Assembly: GCF_001512305.1 (NCBI RefSeq)
Contig: NZ_LNUT01000005.1
Location: 1,337,774 to 1,401,773, forward strand
Source of the DNA: Arthrobacter sp. EPSL27
GTDB taxonomy: Bacteria > Actinomycetota > Actinomycetes > Actinomycetales > Micrococcaceae
Reading direction: 5' to 3'
Length of the DNA: 64,000 nt
Made by a program: the position numbers and the translations under genes. The notes below the pieces were generated by a model. The model ran no database searches, had not been told where the DNA came from, and saw nothing but the letters and a program-made list of their open reading frames with translations. Below, piece after piece: positions 23,125 through 32,063 of the stretch. Within the stretch, counting starts at the first letter, position 1; each line of letters opens with the position of its first letter.

Positions 23125-23484
23125 ATGGCTATCGCACGCTTCCCGGCCGTCGTTCTCGACTGCCCGGACCCCAAGACCCTGGCGGAGTTCTACGGCGCCC
23201 TCCTCGACTGGAATATCGAGCAGGGCGACGACGGCTGGAGCTCCGTTCGCGCCGAGTACGGCGATTCAATCAACTTCCAGAAGGTGGAGTCGTTCACGCC
23301 GCCGCAATGGCCCGGCCAAGACGTGCCGCAGCAGATGCACCTCGACCTCGTCGTCGATGACCTCGACGAGGCTGAGGCGGCAGTGCTCGAGCTCGGCGCG
23401 ACCAAGCACGAGCACCAGCCGGGAACGACCTTCCGGGTCTTCCTGGACCCAGCCGGCCATCCCTTCTGCCTCTGCCTCAGCTAG
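23125..23484 (+). CDS. VOC-family (glyoxalase-like) protein
   Basis: 119 residues, one VOC module pair: 'ARFPAVVLDCPDPKTLAEFY' at the start, 'DWNIEQGDDGWSSVRAEYG' in the middle, and 'QQMHLDLVVDDLDEAEAAVLELGA' opening the second half, ending 'FRVFLDPAGHPFCLC'. This is the Glyoxalase_6-like subgroup common in actinobacteria. No reaction can be assigned. TAGAGT lies 7 nt before the ATG with no Shine-Dalgarno site. An open frame continues upstream without a start that adds family sequence. Confidence 0.82.
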   Translation: MAIARFPAVVLDCPDPKTLAEFYGALLDWNIEQGDDGWSSVRAEYGDSINFQKVESFTPPQWPGQDVPQQMHLDLVVDDLDEAEAAVLELGATKHEHQPGTTFRVFLDPAGHPFCLCLS

Positions 23485-23554
23485 CCTAGGAGCGCCCGCT
23501 TCAGCGTGTCGAGACCGACCGACCCGATGCGGGAAGGGGAAACGCAACGCGGCG

Positions 23555-24196
23555 TCAGCGGGCGGGGAGCAGCAGCCCCGCCAGGCCCTGCTTGAAGCCG
23601 GACCTGCCTCCGTGCGCGGGGTGCCGGATTTTCGGTGCGTCCACGCCGCTGCGCTGCAGGCTGCGGTGCGCCACATTCCCTACCGCCACCACCGTCTCGA
23701 TGGGGAACATGCCCGCGAGCGCCTGCCAGAACGGCGTACCCAGAGCGGCTTCGGCGGCGTTGGGCGTGCGGTTGGACAGCGGCCGCCCGGGCTGGTGGGT
23801 GTGCCACGGGCAGGCGCTCCAGAGCAGGGGCAGGACGCCCAGTTCGGCCAGAACCTGCCACATCACCGTCGCGGTGGGCTCGGCCGCCACCCCGGCGGCA
23901 TCCGCCGGCAGCACGTAGCCCTTGCCGGGCCCGAACAGGCCCAGCGCGTTCGCCGGGCCCTCGAACATGGTCCGGTTGGTGAAGGGAACCCCAGTGATCC
24001 GCATGCCCCGGAACCCCGGCGCCTCCCCCACCAGCAGGACCGTCGGGGCGCGCTCCTGCATCTCGCCCAGGTAGATGCCCAGATTCCGCCGCCGCAGCGC
24101 GTTCTCCGGCACGGAGTGGTCGAAGAAGTTGTTGCACGCAGGCCCCGTGTCCACGGCAGCCAGCCGGTCCACAAACGCGTCAATGGATGACGTCAC
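23555..24196 (-). CDS. Uracil-DNA glycosylase-superfamily protein
   Basis: 213 residues with a GTG start and an AAAGGAA site. The UDG-superfamily motif 1 appears as 'LLVGEAPGFRGMRITGVPFT' (about 54-73) and motif 2 as 'HPAHGG' near the C-terminus. No [4Fe-4S] cysteine set is present, so it is not a classic family 4 or 5 enzyme; the arrangement resembles the uncharacterised UDG-like proteins of actinobacteria. Predicted role: recognition or excision of damaged bases. Convergent with the VOC gene. Confidence 0.75.
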   Translation of the reverse strand: MTSSIDAFVDRLAAVDTGPACNNFFDHSVPENALRRRNLGIYLGEMQERAPTVLLVGEAPGFRGMRITGVPFTNRTMFEGPANALGLFGPGKGYVLPADAAGVAAEPTATVMWQVLAELGVLPLLWSACPWHTHQPGRPLSNRTPNAAEAALGTPFWQALAGMFPIETVVAVGNVAHRSLQRSGVDAPKIRHPAHGGRSGFKQGLAGLLLPAR

Positions 24197-24302
24197 CGCA
24201 TTCCTTTCCCCTTCTCCGCCCGCCGGTGCACCAGACTACCGGCACCGGACGACCCGGCCCCCGGCGGCGGCGCAGGCCCCCGCCCCGGCCTAGCATGGGG
24301 GC

Positions 24303-24827
24303 ATGACGGACATGACCATCTTCACGGTGGGCCACTCCACTCACCCCATCGACGAGTTCATCGGCATCCTGGAGGCCCACGGCATCAAACGGCTGATTGA
24401 CGTGCGCACGGTGCCGAAGTCGCGGCACAATCCCCAGTTCAACACGGACGCCCTGGCGGCGAGCGTGCGCGCCCGCGGCATCACCTACCGGCGGATGGCG
24501 GCCCTCGGCGGGCTGCGGCATGCCCGGAAGGACAGCCCCAACGGCGCCTGGCGGAACGCGTCCTTCCGGGGATACGCGGACTACATGCAGACCGAAGACT
24601 TCACGGCCGCCGTCGAGCAGCTGATGGACCACGGACGGACCGCCAACGCGGCCATCATGTGCGCCGAAGCCGTCCCCTGGCGCTGCCACCGCTCGCTGAT
24701 CGGCGACGCGCTCCTGGTCCGGAACGTGGAGGTCCTGGACATCATGACCGCCACGTCCGCCAAACCCCATTCCCTGACCAAGTTCGCCCGCGTGGAGGGC
24801 ACCCGGGTCTGGTATCCGCCGGAGTGA
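24303..24827 (+). CDS. DUF488-family protein
   Basis: 174 residues. The family pattern is complete: 'FTVGHSTHPIDEFIGIL' at the start, 'IDVRTVPKSRHNPQFN', 'YRRMAALGGLR', and the cysteine pair of 'MCAEAVPWRCHRSLIGDALL'. DUF488 proteins are widespread and their biochemical role is unsettled. TAGCAT lies 6 nt before the ATG with no Shine-Dalgarno site, so the transcript is probably leaderless. Single gene. Confidence 0.85.
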   Translation: MTDMTIFTVGHSTHPIDEFIGILEAHGIKRLIDVRTVPKSRHNPQFNTDALAASVRARGITYRRMAALGGLRHARKDSPNGAWRNASFRGYADYMQTEDFTAAVEQLMDHGRTANAAIMCAEAVPWRCHRSLIGDALLVRNVEVLDIMTATSAKPHSLTKFARVEGTRVWYPPE

Positions 24828-24852
24828 CCGCCGCGTTGGAGTGTAGAAGCGG

Positions 24853-25206
24853 CTACCAGCGCGGGTGGATGGACGCGCGGAAGTACTTGTCGTAAATTTC
24901 CCGGACCCCGACGTCGAACGTCGCGTCGATCCCGCGGACCCCGGCGGCCTCGGCGTTGGCCCGGGCCTGGTCCACGCTGCGCGCACCCGGGATCACCGTG
25001 CTGACGCCGTCCTGCGCCGCGATCCAGCGGCCGTCGCCGTACACGTCCGCGGTGTCGAAGAACGTGACGCCGGCGTCCACGCAGGCGGCCAGGACCGCGC
25101 GGGCCTGCGCCGGGTCCACCTTTCCCCAGTCCGCGCCAAGCTGCCAGGTCCCCAGTCCGACGACGGAGACGGACCGGCCGGTTTTGCCCAAGATTCGCTG
25201 TTCCAT
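24853..25206 (-). pseudogene. Aldo/keto reductase remnant with large internal deletion
   Basis: 117 residues. The first ~60 are a normal aldo/keto reductase N-terminus ('RILGKTGRSVSVVGLGTWQ', 'FFDTADVYGDGR'), and from 'WIAAQDGVSTVIPGARSVDQ' on it is a normal C-terminus, joined in frame. The family is about 300-330 residues; roughly 200 residues, carrying the catalytic lysine and histidine and most of the barrel, are missing. It cannot be a working reductase. TATAGT ends 6 nt before this ATG (a second ATG is at 25207-25209), so it may still be transcribed. The reading frame has stayed open, so the deletion is recent or the peptide is tolerated. Confidence 0.82.
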
Positions 25207-25229
25207 CATCCGACTATAGGCCGGTAGCA

Positions 25230-25294
25230 CCAACGCGGGGTCAGACGCGGTCCATGAGGGCGCCTTCCTTGGGCCGTAGCTGACCCCGCGTTGG
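25230..25294. terminator. Long-loop hairpin at the end of the xanthine dehydrogenase operon
   Basis: Perfect 15-bp arms at 25230-25244 and 25280-25294 (CCAACGCGGGGTCAG and its complement), 35-nt loop, 2 bases past the xdh stop. Likely terminator of the minus-strand operon. Confidence 0.65.
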
Positions 25295-25296
25295 TT

Positions 25297-28122
25297 TCAG
25301 CGGGCCGCGGCCAGGCCCGCTTCTTTCAGGCCCAGGTAGATCTTGTCCCGGGCGATGGGCAGGTCCGCGAACCGGATTCCCGTGGCGTTGCGGATGGCGT
25401 TGGCCAGCGCCGGCGCCACCGGGTTGAACGGGCTCTCGCTCATGGATTTCGCGCCCAGCGGGCCCAGCTTGTCGTTGGTGTCGGCGAAGTACACCTCGCT
25501 GCGGGGCACGTCCGCGAAGGACGGGATGTGGTACTGCCGGAGGATGTCGGTGGTGACCCGGCCGGCGTCGTCCACCTTGACCTCCTCATAGAGCGCGGCG
25601 CCGAGCGCCTGCGCAATGCCGCCCTCGATCTGCCCGCGGCACTGCCGCGGGTTCACCACCACGCCGGCGTCGGCGGCCTGGACGCTTTGCAGGATCCGCA
25701 GCTCCCCGGTCCCGGTGTTCACCGCCACCCGGAACCCGTGCACGTTGAACGCCACAGACCGCGGCGTGCCGCCCCAGTGCCCCTCGGCGGAAAGGTCGAC
25801 GCCGGCCGCCTCGGCGGCGCTGTGGAGTTCCGCCAGCGGCACCCGGGTCCCCTCGCAGATGACCGCGTCATCCTCCAGCACGCACCCGGAAGCCTGGACC
25901 TGCCGGAGCCCGGCGGCGAACGCGCGGATCCGCACCGCCAGGTCCTCGGCAGCGGCCAGCGTGGCCTTCCCGGCCACCACCGTCCCGGCCGAGCCGAACG
26001 CCCCGGAATCGTGGTCCACCAGGTCCGTGTCCGACTGCCGCACCGTGATCCGGCCCGCGGTGGTGGACAGGGCGGTAGCGGCCAGCTGCGCGTGCACCGT
26101 GGTGGTGCCGTTGCCGAACTCCGCGGTGCCCACATCCACCCGGTAGGTCCCGTCCGGCTGGAGCCGGAGCCTGGAATGCGCGAAGTGGCCGCGCGGCGGG
26201 ACGGTGTCGATCATGGACAGCGCCGAGCCTTCCCCGGTGACCCAGTCCGGGCCGAGATCAGCCAGCCCGGCGTTCCGATAGCGTTCCGCGCCGCGTGCCA
26301 GCGCGTCCTGCACCAGCCGGGTGCACTGGTCCAGCCCGTAGCTGCCGTAGAGGACGTCCTCCTCCGGGTCGGGGTGGGTGGAGAGCATGTCGTCGCCCTC
26401 GCGGACCATGTTGCGGCGGCGGAACTCCATCGGGTCCATGCCGATCCCGGCGGCGAGCTCGTCCACCGCGGACTCGATCGCGAAGATCATCTGGCTGAGC
26501 CCGTACCCGCGGAACGCGCCGGACGGCACCGTGTTGGTGTACACGGCGTGCGCGTCCACTTTTTTGTTGGCGCAGTTGTAGATGGCCAGGGATTCGCCGC
26601 AGCCGTGGAACATCACCCCCACGGAGTGGTTGCCGTAGGCGCCGGCGTTGGTCAGCACCTCCAGCTGCAGCGCGGTCAGCTTTCCGGCGCTGCTGGCGGC
26701 GGCCTTGAGCTGGATGGTGAACGGGTGCCGGGTGGTGGAGGCCGTGAGCTGCTCGGTCCGGGTGAACTCGAGCTGCACGGGCCGCCGCAGTTTCAGCGCG
26801 GCCAGGGCCACGATGTCCTCGGTGAGGACTTCCTGCTTGCCGCCGAAGCCGCCGCCCACCCGACCGGCGACCACCCTGATGCGGTCCTCCGGCAGGTCGA
26901 AGAGCCGGCCAAGGGTGCGCCGGACCAGGAAGGGCACCTGGCTGGACGTGCGGACCTGGAGCCGGCCGTCGTCGTCGATCGTGGCGATCGCGGCGTGCGT
27001 CTCCAGCGCCGTGTGCTGCACCCGCTGGGTGCGGTAGGTCTGTTCGTGGATGAAGTCGGCTGCCGCGAAGGCCGCGGCGACGTCGCCCAGTTCGGAGTGC
27101 AGCTCGGCCACGACGTTCTGCTCCGGCCGGCCGATGCGGGCTGTGGCGGCGTCCTTGTCGCCGTGGAGAGCGGGGGCGCCGGGCAGCATGGCCTCCTGCG
27201 GGGTGAAGACGGCGTCCAGCACCTGGTACTCCACCTTCAGGGCCCGTGCCCCGGCTTCCGCGGCGGCCACGGAATCGGCGACGACGGCGGCCACCCGCTG
27301 CCCGATGAACCGGACCACGTCATCGAGCACCCGGGTGTCGTCCGGATCGTCGGTGTAGAGCTCGTGCTGTGCCGTGGAGAACAGCTGCGCGGGGGCGTCC
27401 CGGTGCGTGAAGACCGCCTCGACGCCGGGAATCCGAAGGGCGTCCGCGGTGTCGATGGACAGGACGCGGGCGTGGGCGTGCGGGGAGCGCAGGAGCTTCA
27501 TGTGCAGCAGCCCCGGATACTCCGACGCCGGGACGTCCAGAGTGTAGCGCGCCGTGCCGGTGACCACTGCCCGGCTGGCGGGCGCGGGGACGTCGTCGCC
27601 CAGCTGGCCGGGGCGGGGGCCGGGCTGGCCCTCCCCCGCGATCCCGGACCCGTGCCCGGCGGGGTCCGGGTGCCCGTGCGCGGCGTCCCCGCAGACCGCG
27701 TCCGCGATGGCCCGATAGCCGGTGCAGCGGCACAGGTTCCCCTTGAGGTTCCGCGGCAGGTTGGCCTTCTGTTCGTCGTCGAACGTGGCCGCCGTCATCA
27801 CCATGCCGGCGGTGCAGAACCCGCACTGGAAGCCCTGGCGCTCCATGAACTGCTGCTGCATCGGGTGCAGGTCCGTGCCGGGTGTTGTCCCGGCCAGTCC
27901 TTCCACGGTGGTGACGGACCGGCCCTCCGCACGGACGGCGGGGTAGATGCAGCTGTGCACCGGCGTGCCGTCCACGTGCACGGTGCACGCGCCGCAGTCG
28001 CCGCCGTCGCACCCTTTTTTGACGCCCATGTTCCCCTGCTCGCGCAGGAACGTCCGCAGGCACTGCCCGGGCCGGGGCTCGGCCTGCGCCGGAACGCCGT
28101 TGATTTCCATCTGGTTGGCCAT
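25297..28122 (-). CDS. Xanthine dehydrogenase, fused [2Fe-2S] and molybdopterin subunits
   Basis: 941 residues. Residues 1-145 are a two-cluster ferredoxin-like subunit: Cys38, 43, 46, 58 for the first [2Fe-2S] and Cys100, 103, 131, 133 for the second. A Gly/Pro/His-rich linker (about 145-180) leads into the large molybdenum subunit, with 'VGGGFGGKQE' as the cofactor loop and the catalytic-glutamate segment 'SMSESPFNPVAPAL' near the C-terminus. The FAD subunit is a separate upstream gene. In other bacteria these are either three genes or a different fusion, so this small-plus-large fusion is notable. Predicted reaction: xanthine (or hypoxanthine) to urate. Last gene of the operon starting with guaD. 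Confidence 0.9.
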   Translation of the reverse strand: MANQMEINGVPAQAEPRPGQCLRTFLREQGNMGVKKGCDGGDCGACTVHVDGTPVHSCIYPAVRAEGRSVTTVEGLAGTTPGTDLHPMQQQFMERQGFQCGFCTAGMVMTAATFDDEQKANLPRNLKGNLCRCTGYRAIADAVCGDAAHGHPDPAGHGSGIAGEGQPGPRPGQLGDDVPAPASRAVVTGTARYTLDVPASEYPGLLHMKLLRSPHAHARVLSIDTADALRIPGVEAVFTHRDAPAQLFSTAQHELYTDDPDDTRVLDDVVRFIGQRVAAVVADSVAAAEAGARALKVEYQVLDAVFTPQEAMLPGAPALHGDKDAATARIGRPEQNVVAELHSELGDVAAAFAAADFIHEQTYRTQRVQHTALETHAAIATIDDDGRLQVRTSSQVPFLVRRTLGRLFDLPEDRIRVVAGRVGGGFGGKQEVLTEDIVALAALKLRRPVQLEFTRTEQLTASTTRHPFTIQLKAAASSAGKLTALQLEVLTNAGAYGNHSVGVMFHGCGESLAIYNCANKKVDAHAVYTNTVPSGAFRGYGLSQMIFAIESAVDELAAGIGMDPMEFRRRNMVREGDDMLSTHPDPEEDVLYGSYGLDQCTRLVQDALARGAERYRNAGLADLGPDWVTGEGSALSMIDTVPPRGHFAHSRLRLQPDGTYRVDVGTAEFGNGTTTVHAQLAATALSTTAGRITVRQSDTDLVDHDSGAFGSAGTVVAGKATLAAAEDLAVRIRAFAAGLRQVQASGCVLEDDAVICEGTRVPLAELHSAAEAAGVDLSAEGHWGGTPRSVAFNVHGFRVAVNTGTGELRILQSVQAADAGVVVNPRQCRGQIEGGIAQALGAALYEEVKVDDAGRVTTDILRQYHIPSFADVPRSEVYFADTNDKLGPLGAKSMSESPFNPVAPALANAIRNATGIRFADLPIARDKIYLGLKEAGLAAAR

Positions 28123-28124
28123 GG

Positions 28125-29090
28125 TCAGGCCCCTTCCTGCTGTGGTGAAGCCTGTGGTGCTGCCGGCGCCGGGGGCCAGAAATCGCCCGAGACGCGGGCC
28201 GGCGGGGTGTCTGCCGGGGCTGCCAGTTCGGCGCGGATCTCCTCCGCGAGCCGGTAGGTCATGTCCTTGCGCCAGGCGGGCAGGCCGTGGATGTCGTCGT
28301 GATAGAGCCCGTCCGGGATGGCTGCGTCGAGTGCCGCGGCCAGGTCGGCCGCCGTCGGCATCCCGGTGCCGCTAATGCCGCCGGTGCCGGCGAGGCGCAG
28401 CTGCACGGGCCGCTTGGTGGCGGCGGTGACGGTGAGCACCAGGGTGCCGTCGGCACCGTCTTCCGCACGCTCGTGCCGTCCGATCAGCAGCGCTCCGGAG
28501 CGGCCCAGGTTGCTCAGCGACAGGCGGCGGAACGCCACCCGGGAGGCCAGGGCCCGCGCGGGCAGGTGGATACTGCGGAGCAGCTCGCCGGGGGCCAGGG
28601 CGTTCCGGGCGTCGCCGGTGACGAACTCCGCCACCGGGACGGTGCGGCTGGCGCCGCCCGGTCCGAGGAGTGTGGCCACGCCGTCGAGGGCCGCGCAGAG
28701 GGAAATCATGGGTCCGGCCGGCAGGGACGTGCAGAGGTTGCCGCCAACGGTGGACATGTTCCAGATCTTGAAGGACGCCACGAACGAATCGCAGCAAGGC
28801 CGGACCAGTTGCAGCGCGGGCCAGTCCAGGCCGGCCACGGAGCCGCTGTCCGGCAGCGCATAAAGTTCGGCGATGGTGCAGGTAGCGGCGAGGTCGATGC
28901 CGGATCCGGACACGGTGATGGCCGGCCAGCCGGTGGCGCCGAGGTCCAGCAGCCGCCGCAGCGGTTCCTGGCCGAACGCGAAGCTGCCGTAGGAAAAGAG
29001 CACGGTGCCGCCGGCCAGCCAGGCGTCCCCGGGCTGCCAGTCAGCCGGGTCCGCGGTGCGGACCACCGCCTCGATGGTGTTCATGTCCAT
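28125..29090 (-). CDS. FAD-binding subunit of xanthine dehydrogenase
   Basis: 321 residues. The FAD-binding signatures 'WLAGGTVLF' (about 24-32) and 'STVGGNLCTSLPAGP' (about 113-127) are the CoxM/XdhB type, followed by the CO-dehydrogenase flavoprotein C-terminal domain. The ATG has an AGGAGA site and starts inside the last codons of xdhC (10-base overlap); its stop is 2 bases from the start of the fused subunit, so stoichiometric coupled translation is likely. It passes electrons from the Fe-S clusters to NAD+. The extreme C-terminus is Pro/Ala/Gln-rich. Confidence 0.9.
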   Translation of the reverse strand: MDMNTIEAVVRTADPADWQPGDAWLAGGTVLFSYGSFAFGQEPLRRLLDLGATGWPAITVSGSGIDLAATCTIAELYALPDSGSVAGLDWPALQLVRPCCDSFVASFKIWNMSTVGGNLCTSLPAGPMISLCAALDGVATLLGPGGASRTVPVAEFVTGDARNALAPGELLRSIHLPARALASRVAFRRLSLSNLGRSGALLIGRHERAEDGADGTLVLTVTAATKRPVQLRLAGTGGISGTGMPTAADLAAALDAAIPDGLYHDDIHGLPAWRKDMTYRLAEEIRAELAAPADTPPARVSGDFWPPAPAAPQASPQQEGA

Positions 29091-30463
29091 GGCATCTCCT
29101 GGTGTTGCGGGGTCAGGGCCGGCGGGGCGGGGCGCCCCGCGGCGGCGTGGTGAAAGCTGCGGTGGTGCGGGGCCGCAGCCGGCGGCGCGGCCGGTACCGG
29201 TACCGCGGTTCTGGGCCCGCCGGCCGGGTGGGGGCGGCCCGCGCGCTGGTGGATGGGCCCGCTCCCGTGTTTCAGGGGCTGGCCGCTGGCGGTACGGTTC
29301 CGGCTGGCCACCAGCTCTGCGGTGATGGAGACCGCCACCTCGGCCGGGGTGACGGCGCCCAGGTCCAGGCCGATGGGTGAATGCAGCCGGCCGGTGTCCG
29401 CCGGGGTGACTCCCGCGGCGTGCAGGGACTCCAGCCGCTGGGCGTGGCTGCGGCGCGATCCCATCGCCCCGACGTACGCCAGGTCCAGGCCCAGCGCTGC
29501 CTGCAGGAGCGGGATGTCGAACTTGGGGTCGTGGGTGAGCACACACACGACGGTGCGGGGATCGAGCCGTCCGGCGGCGGCCTCGGCGGCCAGGTACTGG
29601 TGCGGCCACGCGGTGACCACCTGGTCCGCGGCGGCGAACCGCTCCTGGCTGGTGAAGGCCGGCCGCGCGTCGCACAGGGTCACGTGGTACCCCAGCAGCC
29701 GGGCGGCCGGCACCAGGGCCGCGCCGAAGTCGTTGGCGCCGAACACCAGCATCCGGGGCGCGGGAAGCCGGCTCTCCACCAGCAAGGTGATGGGCTCCGG
29801 GCCTGGGTGTGGTGGCACGCCTGTGCCGGAAAGGCAGCCCTCCGGCGGGGCAAACCGGACCAGCCCGTTCCGGCCGCCGCGCAGCAGCGGTTCCAGCTGG
29901 GCGGCGGCCTGGACGAGTGCCCCGGCACCGGCGGCGGCCGGACCCAGCAGTGCCGCCAGGTCCGCCGACGCCTCCGCCCGCCAGTGCGCCGGATCCTGGA
30001 CCACCACGGCGCCCGCGCCGCCGGCGTCCACCCTGCGGATCAGCGCGAGCGCGGTGCCGGCGCCGGAACCCGCCGGGACCTCCAGGCGTCCAAGCCCGGA
30101 GCCCCCGGCGGCGCCCATTGGTTCAGCGGCGCCCATCCACACAGCAGAGCCCAGCGGTTCGATGTGGACTTCCAGCTCCCCGCCGCAGGTGAGCCCGACG
30201 GCGAACGCGTCCGCGTCGCTGTAACCGAAGAACTCGCGGCGGGTGCCGCCGTCGGCCATCACGTCCAGGGCCGCCGCAACCACGGCCCCTTCGACGCAGC
30301 CGCCGGAGAGGCTGCCCAACACCTCGCCGGTTTCGGCGACCACCATGGACGTGCCCAGCGGCCGCGGGACGGACCCTGCGGCGCCGACCACCGTGGCGAC
30401 GGCGCAGCGCACGCCGTCAACGACGGGCTGCCAGTCCTTGAGCGACGGCATCAGATCCAGCAT
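29081..30463 (-). CDS. xdhC: XdhC/CoxI-family molybdenum-cofactor insertion protein
   Basis: 460 residues. The XdhC N-terminal domain holds 'GSLSGGCVEGAVV' (about 44-56). The C-terminal Rossmann-like domain starts 'MLVFGANDFGAALVPAARLLGY' (in part) and includes 'THDPKFDIPLLQAAL', 'YVGAMGSRRSH' and 'RLHSPIGLDLGA', all family hallmarks. XdhC binds, protects and sulfurates molybdopterin before insertion into XdhA. The ATG at 30463 has AGGGGG upstream. The last ~60 residues (after 'SRNRTASGQP') are a His/Pro/Ala-rich tail not usual in the family and overlap the FAD-subunit start. It lies 90 bp after the permease stop. Confidence 0.88.
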   Translation of the reverse strand: MLDLMPSLKDWQPVVDGVRCAVATVVGAAGSVPRPLGTSMVVAETGEVLGSLSGGCVEGAVVAAALDVMADGGTRREFFGYSDADAFAVGLTCGGELEVHIEPLGSAVWMGAAEPMGAAGGSGLGRLEVPAGSGAGTALALIRRVDAGGAGAVVVQDPAHWRAEASADLAALLGPAAAGAGALVQAAAQLEPLLRGGRNGLVRFAPPEGCLSGTGVPPHPGPEPITLLVESRLPAPRMLVFGANDFGAALVPAARLLGYHVTLCDARPAFTSQERFAAADQVVTAWPHQYLAAEAAAGRLDPRTVVCVLTHDPKFDIPLLQAALGLDLAYVGAMGSRRSHAQRLESLHAAGVTPADTGRLHSPIGLDLGAVTPAEVAVSITAELVASRNRTASGQPLKHGSGPIHQRAGRPHPAGGPRTAVPVPAAPPAAAPHHRSFHHAAAGRPAPPALTPQHQEMPWT

Positions 30464-30552
30464 TGCTGCACCCCCTTTTCCTGCGCGGCGATGGTGTCCA
30501 TATTCTTGTTCCTCTCCAGCCCCCCGGGGAAGCACCGGGGACGCTGGGTTTC

Positions 30553-32049
30553 CTAGGCGCCCAGCAGCGCGTTGATGGAGCCGCGGGCGAAGTACACCAG
30601 GAAGCCGGCGGTGACCACCCACATCAGCGGGTGCACCTTGCGGGCTTTCCCGGAGCAGGCGCTGATCACGGCCCAGGAGATGAACCCGACGCCGATGCCG
30701 TTGGCGATGGAGTAGGTCAGCGGCATGGTGACGATGGTGAGGAAGGCCGGCAGCGCCACGGAGAACTTGCTGAACTTGATCTCGCGGATCTGGGCCATCA
30801 TCATGGCGCCCACCACCACCAGGGCGGCTGCGGCAACTTCCAGCGGCACCACGGAGGTGAGCGGGGTCAGGAACATCGAGCCCAGGAACAGCAGGCCGGT
30901 GATCACGGAGGCCAGTCCGGTGCGGGCGCCTTCGCCGATGCCGGCCGCGGAGTCGATGTACACCGTGTTGGACGATCCTGAGGTGGCGCCGCCGGCCACC
31001 GCCCCCAGGCCCTCGACCACGAAGGCGGACTTCAGCCGCGGGAACGTGCCGTCCTTGTGCGCCACGCCGGCGCTTTTCGCCAGGCCGGTCATGGTGCCCA
31101 TGGCATCAAAGAAGTTGGTGAACACCAGGGTGAAGACCAGCATGGTCGCTGCCAGCCCGCCGATCCGGCCGAAGGCGCCGAACATGTCGAACTGTCCCAC
31201 CAGGGACAGGTCCGGGGCGGACACCAGCTGCCCGGAGAGGACCGGGGTGTTGAGGTGCCAGCCGCCGGGGTTGCTCGCGCTGCCGGGGCCGATCTTCAGG
31301 AACGCCTCGACCACTCCGGCCAGCACCGTGGTGGCCACGATGCCGATCAGCAGCCCGCCCTGGACCTTGCGGGCCACCAGCACGCCCATGACCAGCAGGC
31401 CGACGATGAACACCATGGTGGGCACCGAGGTGATGGACCCGTTGTCGCCCAGCTGGACCGGGGGCCCGGCCGTGGTGGCCCGGACGAAGCCGGAGTCCAC
31501 AAAGCCGATGAAGGCGATGAACAGGCCGATGCCCACGGTGATGGCGGCTTTCAGTTCCTTCGGCACCGCGCGGAAGATCGCGGTGCGGGCGCCGGTGACG
31601 CCGAAGAGGACGATCAGGATGCCGTTGATCACCACCAGTCCCATGGCCTCGGCCCACGTGACCTCCTGGATCACGGCCACCGCCAGGAAGGAGTTGATGC
31701 CGAGCCCTGCGGCGAGCCCGAACGGGAGGTTGGCCACCAGGCCGAAGAGGATGGTCATGACGCCGGCGGTGAGGCCGGTGACGGCGCCCACCTGCGCGGC
31801 GGACAGCCAGCCCCCGGCGACGTCGGTGGGGGCGTTGTCCGCGCTGAAACCGCCAAGGATCAGGGGGTTCAGGATGACGATGTAGGCCATGGTGAAGAAC
31901 GTGACCAGGCCGCCGCGGACCTCGCGGGCCACGGTGGAGCCGCGCTTGGTGATCTCGAAGAAGCGGTCCAGGAAGGAGTTGGGCGCCTGCGGCGGCTCGG
32001 GCGTTGCCGGGTGCTGCGGGGTGCCGGAAGTGGTGTCCAGGATTGTCAT
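30553..32049 (-). CDS. NCS2-family purine permease, AzgA type
   Basis: 498 residues, 12-14 membrane segments. The AzgA-branch motifs are present: 'GGLVTFFTMAYIVILNP' in the first helix, 'GLAAGLGINSF', 'TNFFDAMGTMTGLA', and 'TSGSSNTVYIDSAAGIGEGARTG' (in parts) with the substrate-site glutamate region. AzgA permeases import adenine, guanine and hypoxanthine by proton symport, which fits its place between guaD and the xanthine dehydrogenase genes. It starts 14 bases after the guaD stop; an AGGCTGACA stretch supplies the ribosome site. Distinct from the urate/xanthine-type permease at 35893. Confidence 0.92.
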   Translation of the reverse strand: MTILDTTSGTPQHPATPEPPQAPNSFLDRFFEITKRGSTVAREVRGGLVTFFTMAYIVILNPLILGGFSADNAPTDVAGGWLSAAQVGAVTGLTAGVMTILFGLVANLPFGLAAGLGINSFLAVAVIQEVTWAEAMGLVVINGILIVLFGVTGARTAIFRAVPKELKAAITVGIGLFIAFIGFVDSGFVRATTAGPPVQLGDNGSITSVPTMVFIVGLLVMGVLVARKVQGGLLIGIVATTVLAGVVEAFLKIGPGSASNPGGWHLNTPVLSGQLVSAPDLSLVGQFDMFGAFGRIGGLAATMLVFTLVFTNFFDAMGTMTGLAKSAGVAHKDGTFPRLKSAFVVEGLGAVAGGATSGSSNTVYIDSAAGIGEGARTGLASVITGLLFLGSMFLTPLTSVVPLEVAAAALVVVGAMMMAQIREIKFSKFSVALPAFLTIVTMPLTYSIANGIGVGFISWAVISACSGKARKVHPLMWVVTAGFLVYFARGSINALLGA

Positions 32050-32063
32050 GTCAGCCTCCGGAC

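Noticed and set aside
25291..28257. Plus-strand open frame of almost 1000 codons opposite xanthine dehydrogenase
   Set aside because: Mirror of the real gene on the minus strand; composition (Gly, Ala, Arg, Val) is typical of an antisense shadow.
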